A DNA stretch of 64,000 nucleotides, from contig JAZBOQ010000050.1 in assembly GCA_036351195.1 (NCBI GenBank), positions 108,838-172,837 of the forward strand. The letters are read 5' to 3'. Source of the DNA: JAHECW01 sp036351195. Lineage in GTDB: Bacteria > Acidobacteriota > Thermoanaerobaculia > Thermoanaerobaculales > Sulfomarinibacteraceae. The position numbers were made by a program, and so were the translations under genes. The notes beneath the pieces were generated by a model that worked only from the letters and a program-made list of their open reading frames with translations, was not told the origin of the DNA and searched no databases. Shown one piece after another: positions 26,936 through 35,239 of the stretch (positions are counted from its first letter, which is position 1; the number at the start of each line of letters is the position of its first letter).

Positions 26936-27789
26936 CACTCACCTCCCACCAACAGGTCGAAGACCCGCATGAGCTCGTCCTCGCCCTTACAGTTGATCAC
27001 CACCGCGCCGCCGCCGCCGCGCCGCGCCCGAATGGTGACCGGCGCCCCCAGACGAAGGCCCAGGCGCTCCTCGGCGACCACCAGGTTCGGGTCTTTGGCC
27101 GCGGCGGTCCGGCGCCGGACCGGGGCCGCCGACCGTTCGCCGGCGGCGGCCCGTTCGAGCTCGCGAACCGAAAGCGCCTCGGCCCGCACCCGCTCGGCCC
27201 ACACGAGGATCCGATCGCGGTCGCGAAACGCCAGCAGGGCCCTGGCGTGGCCGGCCGACAACTGCCCCGTCTCCACCATCTCCTGAACTCGCTCCGGCAA
27301 TCGGAGCAGCCGCAATGCGTTGGCGATGGTGCTCCGGTCCCTGCCCACGGCGGCTGCGATGTCGGCCTGGGACTGGCCGTGTTCGGATCGGAGGTGCTCG
27401 AAGGCGCGCGCCTCTTCCAGCGGTGACAGGTCCCGCCGCTGGAGATTCTCCACCAGGGCCAGCGCCAGCTCGTCCCGCGGTCCGACGCGCTCGCGGATCA
27501 CCGCCGGCACGGTCTTCACGCCCGCCGCCGACGCTGCCCGCCACCGCCGCTCCCCGGCGATGATGAGGTATCCCCCGGCGCCGTCGTCGCTCACCAGCAG
27601 GGGCTGGAGCACGCCGTACCGCGCGATCGAGTCGGCGAGCTCGGCCAGGGCGTCCGCGTCGAAGCGTCGGCGCGGCTGTGCCGGGTTGGCCCGGAGCCGG
27701 TCGACCGGGATCTCCGCGAGACCCGAGCGCGCTTTCGGGGTGTCCGGGATCAGCGCCTTGAGCCCGCGGCCGAGCGCCTGCTTAGGCAT
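26935..27789 (-). CDS. parB: chromosome-partitioning protein ParB
   Basis: CTP-dependent DNA clamp of 284 residues that loads at parS and spreads. The N-terminus MPKQALGRGLKALIPD is the ParA-interacting segment typical of chromosomal ParB. The CTP-binding region has NPAQPRRRF and GERRWRAA. The helix-turn-helix is QSQADIAAAVGRDRSTIANALRLLRLP, and the C-terminal dimerisation domain follows a Lys/Arg/Ala linker. The open frame extends 70 codons upstream inside parA, but this start, overlapping the parA end by eight bases, fits the family. Confidence 0.97.
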   Translation of the reverse strand: MPKQALGRGLKALIPDTPKARSGLAEIPVDRLRANPAQPRRRFDADALAELADSIARYGVLQPLLVSDDGAGGYLIIAGERRWRAASAAGVKTVPAVIRERVGPRDELALALVENLQRRDLSPLEEARAFEHLRSEHGQSQADIAAAVGRDRSTIANALRLLRLPERVQEMVETGQLSAGHARALLAFRDRDRILVWAERVRAEALSVRELERAAAGERSAAPVRRRTAAAKDPNLVVAEERLGLRLGAPVTIRARRGGGGAVVINCKGEDELMRVFDLLVGGE

Positions 27790-28558
27790 CGGCGCCCCCG
27801 CGTTTCTCCAGGTACTCGCGCCCAAGGGAGAGATAGGCCTGAGCGCCCTTGCTCCGTAGGTCGTAGGCGTGGATCGGACGGCCGAAGGACGGCGCCTCCG
27901 CCAGCCGCACGTTGCGCGGAACGATGGTTTCGAAAACGAGATCACCGAACACCGAACGGACCTCCCCGGCGACCTGCTGCGCCAGATTCGTCCGATCATC
28001 GTACATGGTGAGGAGTATCCCGTCGATGGCCAGGCCGGGGTTGATGAACCGGCGGACCTCGTCCACCGTGGTCATCAGCTTGGACACGCCCTCCATGGCG
28101 TAGTACTCGCATTGAATGGGCACGATGACGGCGTCGGCGGCCGCCAGGGCGTTGACGGTCAGCAGGCCCAGGGCGGGCGGGCAGTCGATCAGCGCGAAGC
28201 TGCCGACGTCGAGGCCGGCCAGCGCCTCGCGAAGGCGAAACTCGCGGCCCATCATTCCCACCAGTTCGACCTCGGCGCCGGCGAGGTTGGGCGTCGTCGG
28301 AACCAGACTGAGATGCGGGAACTCGGTGGGTTGCAGCGCCTCGGCCAGCGTGTTTTGTCCGGTCAGGACCTCGTAACTGGTCGCCGCCCCCCGGGCCGGC
28401 TCCACGCCGAGACCGGCGGTGCAGTTGCCCTGGGGGTCGAGATCGATCAACAGGGTCGGCCGCTCGTATGCCGCCAGGGCGGCGCCGAGGTTGATGGCGG
28501 TCGTGGTCTTGCCCACCCCGCCCTTCTGGTTGACGACGGCGACGACGCGTGGTTTCAC
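27782..28558 (-). CDS. parA: chromosome-partitioning ATPase ParA (Soj)
   Basis: Deviant Walker ATPase of 258 residues. Walker A is KGGVGKTT starting at residue 12, Walker A' is DLDPQGN, and Walker B is LIDCPPALG. The frame is open much further upstream inside rsmG, but the GTG at 28558 gives the family N-terminus (MKPRVVAVVNQKGG) and overlaps the rsmG stop as GTGA. The start codon lies within a parS-type site, so the ParB target and the translation start share bases. Confidence 0.96.
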   Translation of the reverse strand: MKPRVVAVVNQKGGVGKTTTAINLGAALAAYERPTLLIDLDPQGNCTAGLGVEPARGAATSYEVLTGQNTLAEALQPTEFPHLSLVPTTPNLAGAEVELVGMMGREFRLREALAGLDVGSFALIDCPPALGLLTVNALAAADAVIVPIQCEYYAMEGVSKLMTTVDEVRRFINPGLAIDGILLTMYDDRTNLAQQVAGEVRSVFGDLVFETIVPRNVRLAEAPSFGRPIHAYDLRSKGAQAYLSLGREYLEKRGGADA

Positions 28559-28566
28559 GTGGAACT
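28551..28566. promoter_or_regulatory. parS site at the parA start / rsmG stop
   Basis: GGTTTCACGTGGAACT contains the 14-base core GTTTCACGTGGAAC, which fits the general parS pattern GTTnCACGTGnAAC in every fixed position. It differs from the Bacillus 16-mer at three of sixteen positions. Confidence 0.8.
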
Positions 28567-29166
28567 TGGCCCTTCGGCTCTGAGCAGGACCAGTCGGCCC
28601 CGCTGGAGGCGCACGAGCGGCCAGCTTAACACACGCCAGCCGGCCACCCGGGACACCCGCCGCTCGTCGTCCTCGGTGGTCCAGAGCGCCACCCCTCCCC
28701 CGTCGACCAACCGCTCCCGGGCCCACGCCAGAAGCCCTTCGTGGTTCCCCACGGCGCGGCAGGTGATGAGGTCGAAGCGCGCATCCCCGCCCAGATCCTC
28801 GTACCGCGAGGCCTCCGCCTCCGCCGACAGGTCGAGCTCCCGAATCGCCATCTTCAGAAAGGCCCACCGCTTGTGTCGCGGCTCGAGAAGAACCCCCCGC
28901 CAACCGGGAGAAACCGCCAGCAGAGGCACCCCCGGCAGCCCGGCCCCGCTGCCCACGTCGAGCAGCCGCCCCGAGCCTTCCAGCAGCGGCGCTCCCGCCA
29001 AGGCGTCCAGCAGATGCCGCTCAACGAGCTCTCGTCGATCTGAGAAACGCACCAGGTTGTGGCGCTGAGACCAGCGCTCCAGAAGCTCGGCATAGCGAAC
29101 CATGCGGTCGAGTGCCGCACCCTCCACGTGGTTTTCGAGGAGGCTGCGAAATCCACCCTCGTTCAT
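28555..29166 (-). CDS. rsmG: 16S rRNA (guanine527-N7)-methyltransferase RsmG
   Basis: Class I SAM methyltransferase of 203 residues. Motif I is LLDVGSGAGLPGVPL, preceded by the ELVERHLLDAL helix typical of RsmG. It modifies G527 in the 530 loop of 16S rRNA. The ATG overlaps the mnmG stop (ATGA), and the TGA overlaps the parA start (GTGA). The order mnmG-rsmG-parA-parB is common near bacterial origins. Confidence 0.96.
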   Translation of the reverse strand: MNEGGFRSLLENHVEGAALDRMVRYAELLERWSQRHNLVRFSDRRELVERHLLDALAGAPLLEGSGRLLDVGSGAGLPGVPLLAVSPGWRGVLLEPRHKRWAFLKMAIRELDLSAEAEASRYEDLGGDARFDLITCRAVGNHEGLLAWARERLVDGGGVALWTTEDDERRVSRVAGWRVLSWPLVRLQRGRLVLLRAEGPSST

Positions 29167-31037
29167 TCGGCCGTACCGCTCTTGGCCGCCAACCGTCCGG
29201 CCAGAATCGCCACCGCCGCCGGAGTCATTCCGGGCAGCCCCTCGGCCTCTGCCAGGGTTGTCGGGCGATGCCGCAGCAGTTGCTCCACGACCTCTCGGGA
29301 CAGGCCCGGAATCGCCGCGACATCAAGCTCCGACGGAATCGCCACGTGGCGGAGCCGCTCGACCCGCGCGATCTCGCGCCGGTGTCGTTCCAGGTAGCCG
29401 TCGTAGCGGAGCGTTCCCACCACGATTCGTCGGTCGTCGTCGCTCAACCCGGACAGCTCCGGTACGACAGTTGCCGCCCGGCCCGGGTCCACATCCTGGC
29501 GCCGCAGGACCCCCGCCCAGGTGGTCGGCGCCGTCAACTCGATGCCCACACGCTCCCGCAGCAGCTCACGGGTGCCCCGATCCGGATTCAGTTTCGCCGA
29601 CTCCACGTTCGTCCGAGCCCTCTCGCGCGCCGCCCATCGCCTTTGTTCCACGTGAAACACCTGGGGTCGAACGAGGCCCAGCGCGACCCCGTGCCCCATC
29701 AGCCGCTCCCGCGCCGAGTCCACCCCGAGCACCAGGCGGTGTTCCGCCCGCGAGGTGAACATCCGGTAGGGCTCGTCGTGATCCCGGGTCACCAGATCGT
29801 CCACCAGCACCCCGATATACGCCGCCTCCCTCCCGAGGACCAGCGGGCCCTCGCCGTGGCCGGCGCGAATGGCGTTGACCCCCGCCAGAAACCCCAGCGC
29901 CGCCGCCTCCTCATAGCCCGACGTGCCCAGGACCTGACCCGCCAGGGCGAGCCCCGGAACCTCGCGGCACACCAGGTCCCGACCCACCTGGCCCGGTGCC
30001 ACCACGTCGTACTCCACCGCGTACCCGTGGCGCAGAAACTCCGCGTTCTCCAGACCCGGCACCGCATGCACCACCGCTTCTTGGACATCGCTCGGAAGAC
30101 TTGTGGACAACCCGTTGACATAGACGCTCTCTGTGCCCACGCCCTCGGGCTCAAGGAAGACCGTGTGCTCCCGGTGGTGGGGGAAGCGAACCACCTTGTC
30201 CTCGATCGACGGGCAATAGCGGGGTCCAACCCCGTCGATCACCCCGGAAAACAGCGGCGACCGGTGGAGATTGTCCTCGATGATCGTCTGCACCGCCTCC
30301 GGGGTGCGGGTCAACCAACAAACGACCCGGTTCGTCACCCTCCGCGTACGGAAGGAGAACGGCCGCGGCGGTTCGTCGCCGGCCTGGGTCTCCATGCGGG
30401 TCACATCAAGGCTCGAGCGGCGCAACCGCGGCGGTGTGCCGGTTTTGAAACGCCGCAACTCGAGGCCCACGCTCTTGAGCCCGGCCCCGAGCCCGATGCT
30501 CGGCCGCTCGCCGTGCCGTCCGCCCGGTCGGCGGCGCTCCCCCTCGTGGAGAACACCTCCAAGGAACGTCCCGGTGGTGAGCAGCGTCGTCGCCGCCCGG
30601 ACGCGCCGGCCGTCCGCCAAGCGAACCCCCGCCACGCCGCTGTCGGTGGTCAGCAGACCGACGGCCTCTCCCTCGATCAGCTCGATCGTGCCAAGGCGCT
30701 CGAGAACCCGCCGCATGATCTCGGTGTAGCGCGCCTTGTCGCACTGAGCCCGAGGACCCCACACCGCCGGCCCGCGCGACGCGTTGAGGACCTTGAACTG
30801 GAGCCCCGCCCGATCGCTCGCCCAACCCTGAAGTCCGCCCAGGGCATCGAGCTCGGCCATGAGATGTCCTTTGCCGATGCCGCCCATGGCGGGGTTGCAG
30901 GGCATCTGGGCAATCGTGGCCCGGTGCAGGGTTACCACCGCCACCCGGCCGCCCATTCGCGCCGCAGCGGCGGCGGCCTCGCAGCCGGCGTGGCCGGCCC
31001 CGACCACCACGAGATCATACGCGGGAGCCACCGTCAC
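29163..31037 (-). CDS. mnmG: tRNA uridine-5-carboxymethylaminomethyl synthase, FAD subunit MnmG (GidA)
   Basis: FAD-dependent partner of MnmE in modification of wobble uridine 34, 624 residues, full length. The dinucleotide fold is VVGAGHAGCEAA, followed by NPAMGGIGKGHL and GTFLGGVLHEG. The GTG start overlaps the mnmE stop (GTGA), and the stop overlaps the rsmG ATG (ATGA). A perfect 16-base parS lies inside the gene at 29644-29659, encoding VFHVEQ. Confidence 0.97.
   Translation of the reverse strand: MTVAPAYDLVVVGAGHAGCEAAAAAARMGGRVAVVTLHRATIAQMPCNPAMGGIGKGHLMAELDALGGLQGWASDRAGLQFKVLNASRGPAVWGPRAQCDKARYTEIMRRVLERLGTIELIEGEAVGLLTTDSGVAGVRLADGRRVRAATTLLTTGTFLGGVLHEGERRRPGGRHGERPSIGLGAGLKSVGLELRRFKTGTPPRLRRSSLDVTRMETQAGDEPPRPFSFRTRRVTNRVVCWLTRTPEAVQTIIEDNLHRSPLFSGVIDGVGPRYCPSIEDKVVRFPHHREHTVFLEPEGVGTESVYVNGLSTSLPSDVQEAVVHAVPGLENAEFLRHGYAVEYDVVAPGQVGRDLVCREVPGLALAGQVLGTSGYEEAAALGFLAGVNAIRAGHGEGPLVLGREAAYIGVLVDDLVTRDHDEPYRMFTSRAEHRLVLGVDSARERLMGHGVALGLVRPQVFHVEQRRWAARERARTNVESAKLNPDRGTRELLRERVGIELTAPTTWAGVLRRQDVDPGRAATVVPELSGLSDDDRRIVVGTLRYDGYLERHRREIARVERLRHVAIPSELDVAAIPGLSREVVEQLLRHRPTTLAEAEGLPGMTPAAVAILAGRLAAKSGTAE
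29644..29659. promoter_or_regulatory. parS site inside mnmG
   Basis: TGTTCCACGTGAAACA is an exact 16-base match to the canonical Bacillus-type parS, 1.1 kb from the second site at the parA start and about 5.6 kb from dnaA. Confidence 0.93.
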
Positions 31038-32383
31038 TTCCCGATGCAGAATCGGCCGAAGATCCGGTCGAGAATGTCCTCGGTCGCCACTTCTCCTAAA
31101 AGCTCCCGAACCGCATCCAAGGCGTTTCTAGCGGCCTCCGCGGCGAGCTCCGGCTCGTCGATCCGGATCCCATCCAGCTCCGTCGCCGCCCGCTCCAGCG
31201 CCGACCGGTGGCGTTCGGCGATGGCGGCGTTTCCGCCGAGGTCGGCGACCTCCCCCACCACGGTGTCCGCCAAGGCGTGTCGAACCGTATCCACTCCCTC
31301 TCCGCTGTGACACGAAACCGGAATCCACTCCCCCTCCGGCGTCCGTGTTGCTGCGAGATCCCACTTGGACCGCAGCCGCAGCACCGCCTGACCCGCCACC
31401 GCCGGCACCTTGGGCTCGACCCCGCCGTCCGCCGGCCACAGCCACACCACCGCGTCCGCCGTTGCCGTGGCGCCGCGCGCCCGCCGAACACCTTCGAGCT
31501 CTACCGGATCGTCGGTGTCGCCAATCCCGGCGGTGTCCTGGAGGATCACCGGAACGCCCTTCATCTCCAGCACCGTCTCCACGAGATCTCTCGTGGTTCC
31601 CGGGTGGGGCGACACGATGGCCCGGTCCTCTGACGATAAAAGATTGAAAAGAGTAGACTTACCAGAGTTTTTCGGCCCTGCGATCACCACTCGCACCCCT
31701 TCTCGAACGCGCCTGCCGGGCGCCGCGGTCGCCAGCAGTCCCCGAATGCGTTCCCGCGCCCCGTCCCACCGCGCACGGGCCGCATCCTCATCCAGCACGA
31801 CCTCCTGGGCGGCAAAATCCAGCGCCCCCTCGAGCAGCGCAAGAAGCTCCACCAGCTCCGCCTTCAGCTCGTTGAAACGGCTCGACAGCGCCCCGTTGAG
31901 CTGCGCCTGCGCCATGCGCGCCTGGGCCGCCGTATCGGCGGAGGCCAACTCGTTGATCGCCTCCGCCTGAACGAGATCGAGCTTGCCGTTGGCCAGCGCA
32001 CGGCGGGTGAACTCCCCCGGCTCCGCCAGCCGCGCCCCGGCGGCGCGACAGGCATCGATCACCGCCGCGACGACGACGGGAGAGCCGTGGACCATGAGTT
32101 CCAGCATGTCCTCTCCGGTGTAGGTGCGCGGCGCGGGCAGGGGCAGCGCGACGGCATGGTCGATGAGCGCTCCCGCTGCGTCGCGCACCGCCGCCCGGCG
32201 CGCGCGCCAGCCGCGGTCCATGACCACCTCGGGGCAGATCGCGGCCGCCAGCGCCCTGGTTGCCGGGCCGCTCACCCGCACCACCGCGAGGCCGCCCCGC
32301 CCAGCGGGCGTGGCGCACGCGACGATGGTGTCAGCGCCGCCGGAGAGGGCGGACGACAACCCGCTTGAGAAAGCCTTCTCCAT
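31034..32383 (-). CDS. mnmE: tRNA modification GTPase MnmE (TrmE)
   Basis: GTPase of 449 residues. The N-terminal tetrahydrofolate-binding domain starts IVACATPAGRGGLAVVRVSGP, with EFTRRALANGKLDL linking to the helical domain. The G domain has an unusual P-loop, GPKNSGKST, where GRPNVGKS-like sequences are usual, plus a DTAG G3. The C-terminal FCIGK motif holds the cysteine needed for tRNA modification. The ATG at 32383 overlaps jag by 53 bases; another ATG at 32410 would add nine residues. Neither has a good Shine-Dalgarno. Confidence 0.95.
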   Translation of the reverse strand: MEKAFSSGLSSALSGGADTIVACATPAGRGGLAVVRVSGPATRALAAAICPEVVMDRGWRARRAAVRDAAGALIDHAVALPLPAPRTYTGEDMLELMVHGSPVVVAAVIDACRAAGARLAEPGEFTRRALANGKLDLVQAEAINELASADTAAQARMAQAQLNGALSSRFNELKAELVELLALLEGALDFAAQEVVLDEDAARARWDGARERIRGLLATAAPGRRVREGVRVVIAGPKNSGKSTLFNLLSSEDRAIVSPHPGTTRDLVETVLEMKGVPVILQDTAGIGDTDDPVELEGVRRARGATATADAVVWLWPADGGVEPKVPAVAGQAVLRLRSKWDLAATRTPEGEWIPVSCHSGEGVDTVRHALADTVVGEVADLGGNAAIAERHRSALERAATELDGIRIDEPELAAEAARNALDAVRELLGEVATEDILDRIFGRFCIGK

Positions 32384-32927
32384 CCGACTCGGTCTCAACC
32401 CCGGGATCATCGGCGAGGGCGAGGTGGATCTCCCGCCTCGCGGCGGGCGTCATGAGGCCCAGCACCACCGGCGCCCGCTTCCGCAGCGCCTCGTCGGCGG
32501 CCTCTTCGGCCTTGTCCTGGAGCCGGTGGGATCGCCGCTCCTTGAAACCGTCCAGGTCCAGGTGGACGGGCACGTGGTGCTCAAGGCGCCGGTTGAGGAT
32601 TCGATTGCACAAATACTGGAGGGCATCCAGGCCCTTGCCGCCGGCGGCGGTGAGAAGATGGCTGTCGCCCCCAGAGAGCTCGCCTTCGACCTCGCCGTCG
32701 GTCTCGTCCAGCCGGGCGGTGATTTCCAACTCGCCGGCGGCCAGGGCCTCGGAGAGAAAAAGCCCGAGTACCGCCACCGGATCGACCTCGGCCTCGACGA
32801 CGACCTCGCCGTCGGGAGCCTCTCCGACCTCGTAGCGCAGCTCACCGATCCGGGCGCCGAGTTCCGCACACGCCGCGGTCAGTGCCGCGTCGATGGTGGG
32901 GGCCTTGAATGTGCGCACCTGTGTCAT
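32331..32927 (-). CDS. jag: RNA-binding protein Jag/KhpB (SpoIIIJ-associated, KH and R3H domains)
   Basis: Protein of 198 residues with a divergent N-terminal half, a KH domain in the middle (around GGKGLDALQYLCNRILN) and a C-terminal R3H domain (LMTPAARREIHLALADDPGVET). Jag-N-like sequence (FKAPTIDAALTAAC) opens the protein. It is an RNA chaperone linked to cell division and envelope synthesis in Gram-positives. The ATG overlaps the yidC stop (ATGA). Confidence 0.92.
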   Translation of the reverse strand: MTQVRTFKAPTIDAALTAACAELGARIGELRYEVGEAPDGEVVVEAEVDPVAVLGLFLSEALAAGELEITARLDETDGEVEGELSGGDSHLLTAAGGKGLDALQYLCNRILNRRLEHHVPVHLDLDGFKERRSHRLQDKAEEAADEALRKRAPVVLGLMTPAARREIHLALADDPGVETESDGEGFLKRVVVRPLRRR

Positions 32928-34594
32928 TTCGCCTTCCTCCCGCCTCGCTTCGGCCCGTACTTCCGCTCTCCGATCATCATCAGCGTGATCTCCTGCTGGA
33001 GAATCGAGATCACGTTGTTGGTCAACCAGTAGAGCACGAGACCCGACGGGAACTGCAGGAACATGATGCCAAAGACCAGAGGCAGCATCCGCATGATCCG
33101 CTGCTGCTGGGGATCACCGGCCTGGGGCGCCAGTTTTTGCTGCAGCCACATGGTGAAGGTCATCAGGATCGGCGTCACGTAGTACGGGTCCTTGGCGGAG
33201 AGGTCCTGGATCCACAGCCAGAACGGGGCGTGGCGAAGCTCGATGGCGTGCAGGAAGAGCTGATACAGCGCCCACAAAATGGGGAGCTGGACCAACACCG
33301 GAAGGCAGCCGGCCATGGGGTTGACGCCCTCCTGCTTGTACAACGCCATGGTCTCCTGGCTCATCGCCGCACGCGCCTGGGGATCGCTCTTCTTTTTCTT
33401 GTACTTGCTCTGGATTTCCTTGACCTTGGGCTGCACCTTGGCCATCTTCCGCATGGACACCGTGGAGGTGTGCATCAACGGGAAGAGCACGATCCGGATC
33501 CCCACCGTGAGCAGGATGATGGCCGTTCCGTAGTTGCCCACCACGCCGTAGATCCACCACAGCGCCTTGAGGAAGAAGACCGAGATGAAACCGAAGATGC
33601 CGAAATCGAGGGTCTTTTCTACTCCCCCGCCGATGCTCTGAAGAAGGGCGTACTCTTTGGGCGCCCCGAGGAGTTCGCCCTCGAAGACCCCTCCGCGCGG
33701 CTCCACCAGCACGCGAAGGGCCTGGTTGACCACCGGCTCTTCACCGGCCACACTTTCCGTGAACTCCAGGCGCTCCAGACGGACCGCCTCTACCCGCGTG
33801 CTCGGCCGCAGAAGGTTGATGAAATACGCGTCCTCCAGCCCCGCGAAGGCGACAATGCCCGGCCGCACCTCGGTCGGCGCCTTGACTTTGGCCCGCTTGT
33901 ACTTCTCGACCTCACCGTCCGCCAGGACGATGCCGTCGCCCCACACCGCCAGGCGGCTGTTGCGCTCCTGTTCGCCGAGGTCCCGGAGTCCCGTTCCGAC
34001 ACTCACCGCAGCGTGTTTCATGGTTCCCGTCGCGGCGACCGTCAGGTCGAGGCCGTAGCTTCCGTTGAGGGAAAGCGTCTTCACCACCGACGACCCCGCC
34101 CCGTCGGACCACGTCATCTCGACCCCGTCTGCGGTCCGGACCATCCGATAGAGGTTCGCGTCCGGGCCGTCATCGTTCACCAGTTGGAGGGGCAGGGCCC
34201 GGTCGTCATGGTCCACCGTCTGAACCAAATCGAGGACCTCGCCCTCGTCGTCCTCGTAGGCCAATAAACGGAAGGAGGTGACGGCTGCGCCACGATTACT
34301 GAGCTCGACCGCCATGACCTCGTTGGTGAGTTCGATGGTCTGCTCGACCTCGCCGCGAATCGCTTCCACCACCGCCGGCTCGACCTCCTCGGCCTCGGCG
34401 TCCCCGGCTTCCGTTCCGGCAGCTGCGGTAGGACGCGCCGGTGGTGTCGATTCCCCCTCCGCCGACGCCTCCTGCTGCGCGGCGGTGGTTGCGTCGCCTG
34501 CCCGCTGAACCGGAGCCGGGGGCGGAAAGAGCATCGACCAGCCGGCGAAAATCAGCGCCGACAGCACGAAGGCCAACAGCAGTCGTTTCTCCAT
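32924..34594 (-). CDS. yidC: membrane protein insertase YidC
   Basis: Insertase of 556 residues with the Gram-negative architecture. An N-terminal anchor (about 4-22) is followed by a Pro/Ala/Glu-rich linker, a large periplasmic beta domain (about 80-330) and the five-helix 60KD_IMP domain. The cytoplasmic hairpin between helices is Lys-rich (KVQPKVKEIQSKYKKKK), and the tail is basic. The large periplasmic domain indicates a diderm cell. It sits in the classic rpmH-rnpA-yidC-jag-mnmE order; yidD, often between rnpA and yidC, is absent. Confidence 0.96.
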   Translation of the reverse strand: MEKRLLLAFVLSALIFAGWSMLFPPPAPVQRAGDATTAAQQEASAEGESTPPARPTAAAGTEAGDAEAEEVEPAVVEAIRGEVEQTIELTNEVMAVELSNRGAAVTSFRLLAYEDDEGEVLDLVQTVDHDDRALPLQLVNDDGPDANLYRMVRTADGVEMTWSDGAGSSVVKTLSLNGSYGLDLTVAATGTMKHAAVSVGTGLRDLGEQERNSRLAVWGDGIVLADGEVEKYKRAKVKAPTEVRPGIVAFAGLEDAYFINLLRPSTRVEAVRLERLEFTESVAGEEPVVNQALRVLVEPRGGVFEGELLGAPKEYALLQSIGGGVEKTLDFGIFGFISVFFLKALWWIYGVVGNYGTAIILLTVGIRIVLFPLMHTSTVSMRKMAKVQPKVKEIQSKYKKKKSDPQARAAMSQETMALYKQEGVNPMAGCLPVLVQLPILWALYQLFLHAIELRHAPFWLWIQDLSAKDPYYVTPILMTFTMWLQQKLAPQAGDPQQQRIMRMLPLVFGIMFLQFPSGLVLYWLTNNVISILQQEITLMMIGERKYGPKRGGRKAK

Positions 34595-34635
34595 CTCGCG
34601 TCAAACCTTCCTGGTGTCACCGCACCGGCGGCCGA

Positions 34636-35010
34636 TCACGGCCGCCCGGTTTTCATCCTCTCGCTCAGCCGCGCCAGGCAACGATCGAAATCTCTTTCCA
34701 GGGACGACCACGGCGCTCGGGCGCAACTTCTCTTCGCGTTGGCCACGAGATCCACCGACGCCACCAGCGACGACGTTCTCCGGTGCCGGTAGAGTTCTCT
34801 CAGTCGCCGTTTTGACCGAGTGCGAACCACCGCGTTCCCGACCTTGCGGGACGCGGTTACGCCGAAACGGCCGTCGTCCTCGGTTGTGATGGCAAACAAA
34901 ACCATGTGTCGCCCAGCGACCCGAACTCCATCGTTGTAGACTCGCTGAAATTCCGCACGCCGACGAAGCCTCGCCGAGCGCGGAAACCGTCGGGACCGGT
35001 CAGACGGCAA
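34636..35010 (-). CDS. rnpA: ribonuclease P protein component
   Basis: Basic protein subunit of RNase P, 124 residues from the TTG at 35010. The family signature is clear: RLRRRAEFQRVYNDG, then GVTASRKVGNAVVRTRSKRRLRELYR. No ATG or GTG lies between rpmH's stop and the conserved core. The nearest start is TTG 35010, which overlaps rpmH by eleven bases. The frame stays open further through rpmH, with ATGs at 35058 and 35088, so a longer protein nested with rpmH is possible. Start therefore uncertain. Confidence 0.9.
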   Translation of the reverse strand: MPSDRSRRFPRSARLRRRAEFQRVYNDGVRVAGRHMVLFAITTEDDGRFGVTASRKVGNAVVRTRSKRRLRELYRHRRTSSLVASVDLVANAKRSCARAPWSSLERDFDRCLARLSERMKTGRP

Positions 35011-35134
35011 TCCGCTTCCGGCCCTTCCGTCGACGGGCGGCGAGCACCTTGCGCCCATTCTTGGTACGCATGCGCACGCGGAAGCCATGGGTCTTCTTCC
35101 GGCGGCGATTGTTGGGTTGAAACGTCCTTTTCAT
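35000..35134 (-). CDS. rpmH: 50S ribosomal protein L34
   Basis: Very basic 44-residue ribosomal protein beginning MKRTFQPNNRRRKKTHGFR and ending GRKRIAV, a near-textbook L34. GGAG lies ten bases before the ATG, and a TTGACA-N17-TAAGGT promoter lies 32 bases upstream. It is the first gene of the leftward rpmH-rnpA-yidC-jag-mnmE-mnmG unit, divergent from dnaA. Confidence 0.98.
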   Translation of the reverse strand: MKRTFQPNNRRRKKTHGFRVRMRTKNGRKVLAARRRKGRKRIAV

Positions 35135-35166
35135 CGTCACTTCACTCCAAATTCTGCGGGCGCGCA

Positions 35167-35195
35167 ACCTTACTCCAGGTCGCGGTTGCTGTCAA
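35167..35195 (-). promoter_or_regulatory. rpmH promoter
   Basis: Minus-strand TTGACA (perfect, 35195-35190) and TAAGGT (35172-35167) have a 17-base spacer, upstream of rpmH and divergent from dnaA. Confidence 0.78.
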
Positions 35196-35225
35196 GTCGG
35201 GTCGGCTGCGCCCGGTGGTATCTGT

Positions 35226-35239
35226 GTTAGCCTGCTGCG
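35226..35239 (+). promoter_or_regulatory. candidate extended -10 element of dnaA
   Basis: TGTTAGCCT carries an extended -10 (TGn followed by TAGCCT, 35228-35233). It ends six bases before the dnaA ATG. No Shine-Dalgarno and no good -35 are visible, so a leaderless dnaA mRNA is possible. Confidence 0.4.

Noticed and set aside
28559..28903. Long N-terminal extension of ParA
   Set aside because: It overlaps rsmG, is Gly/Arg-rich without similarity, and the GTGA junction marks the natural start.
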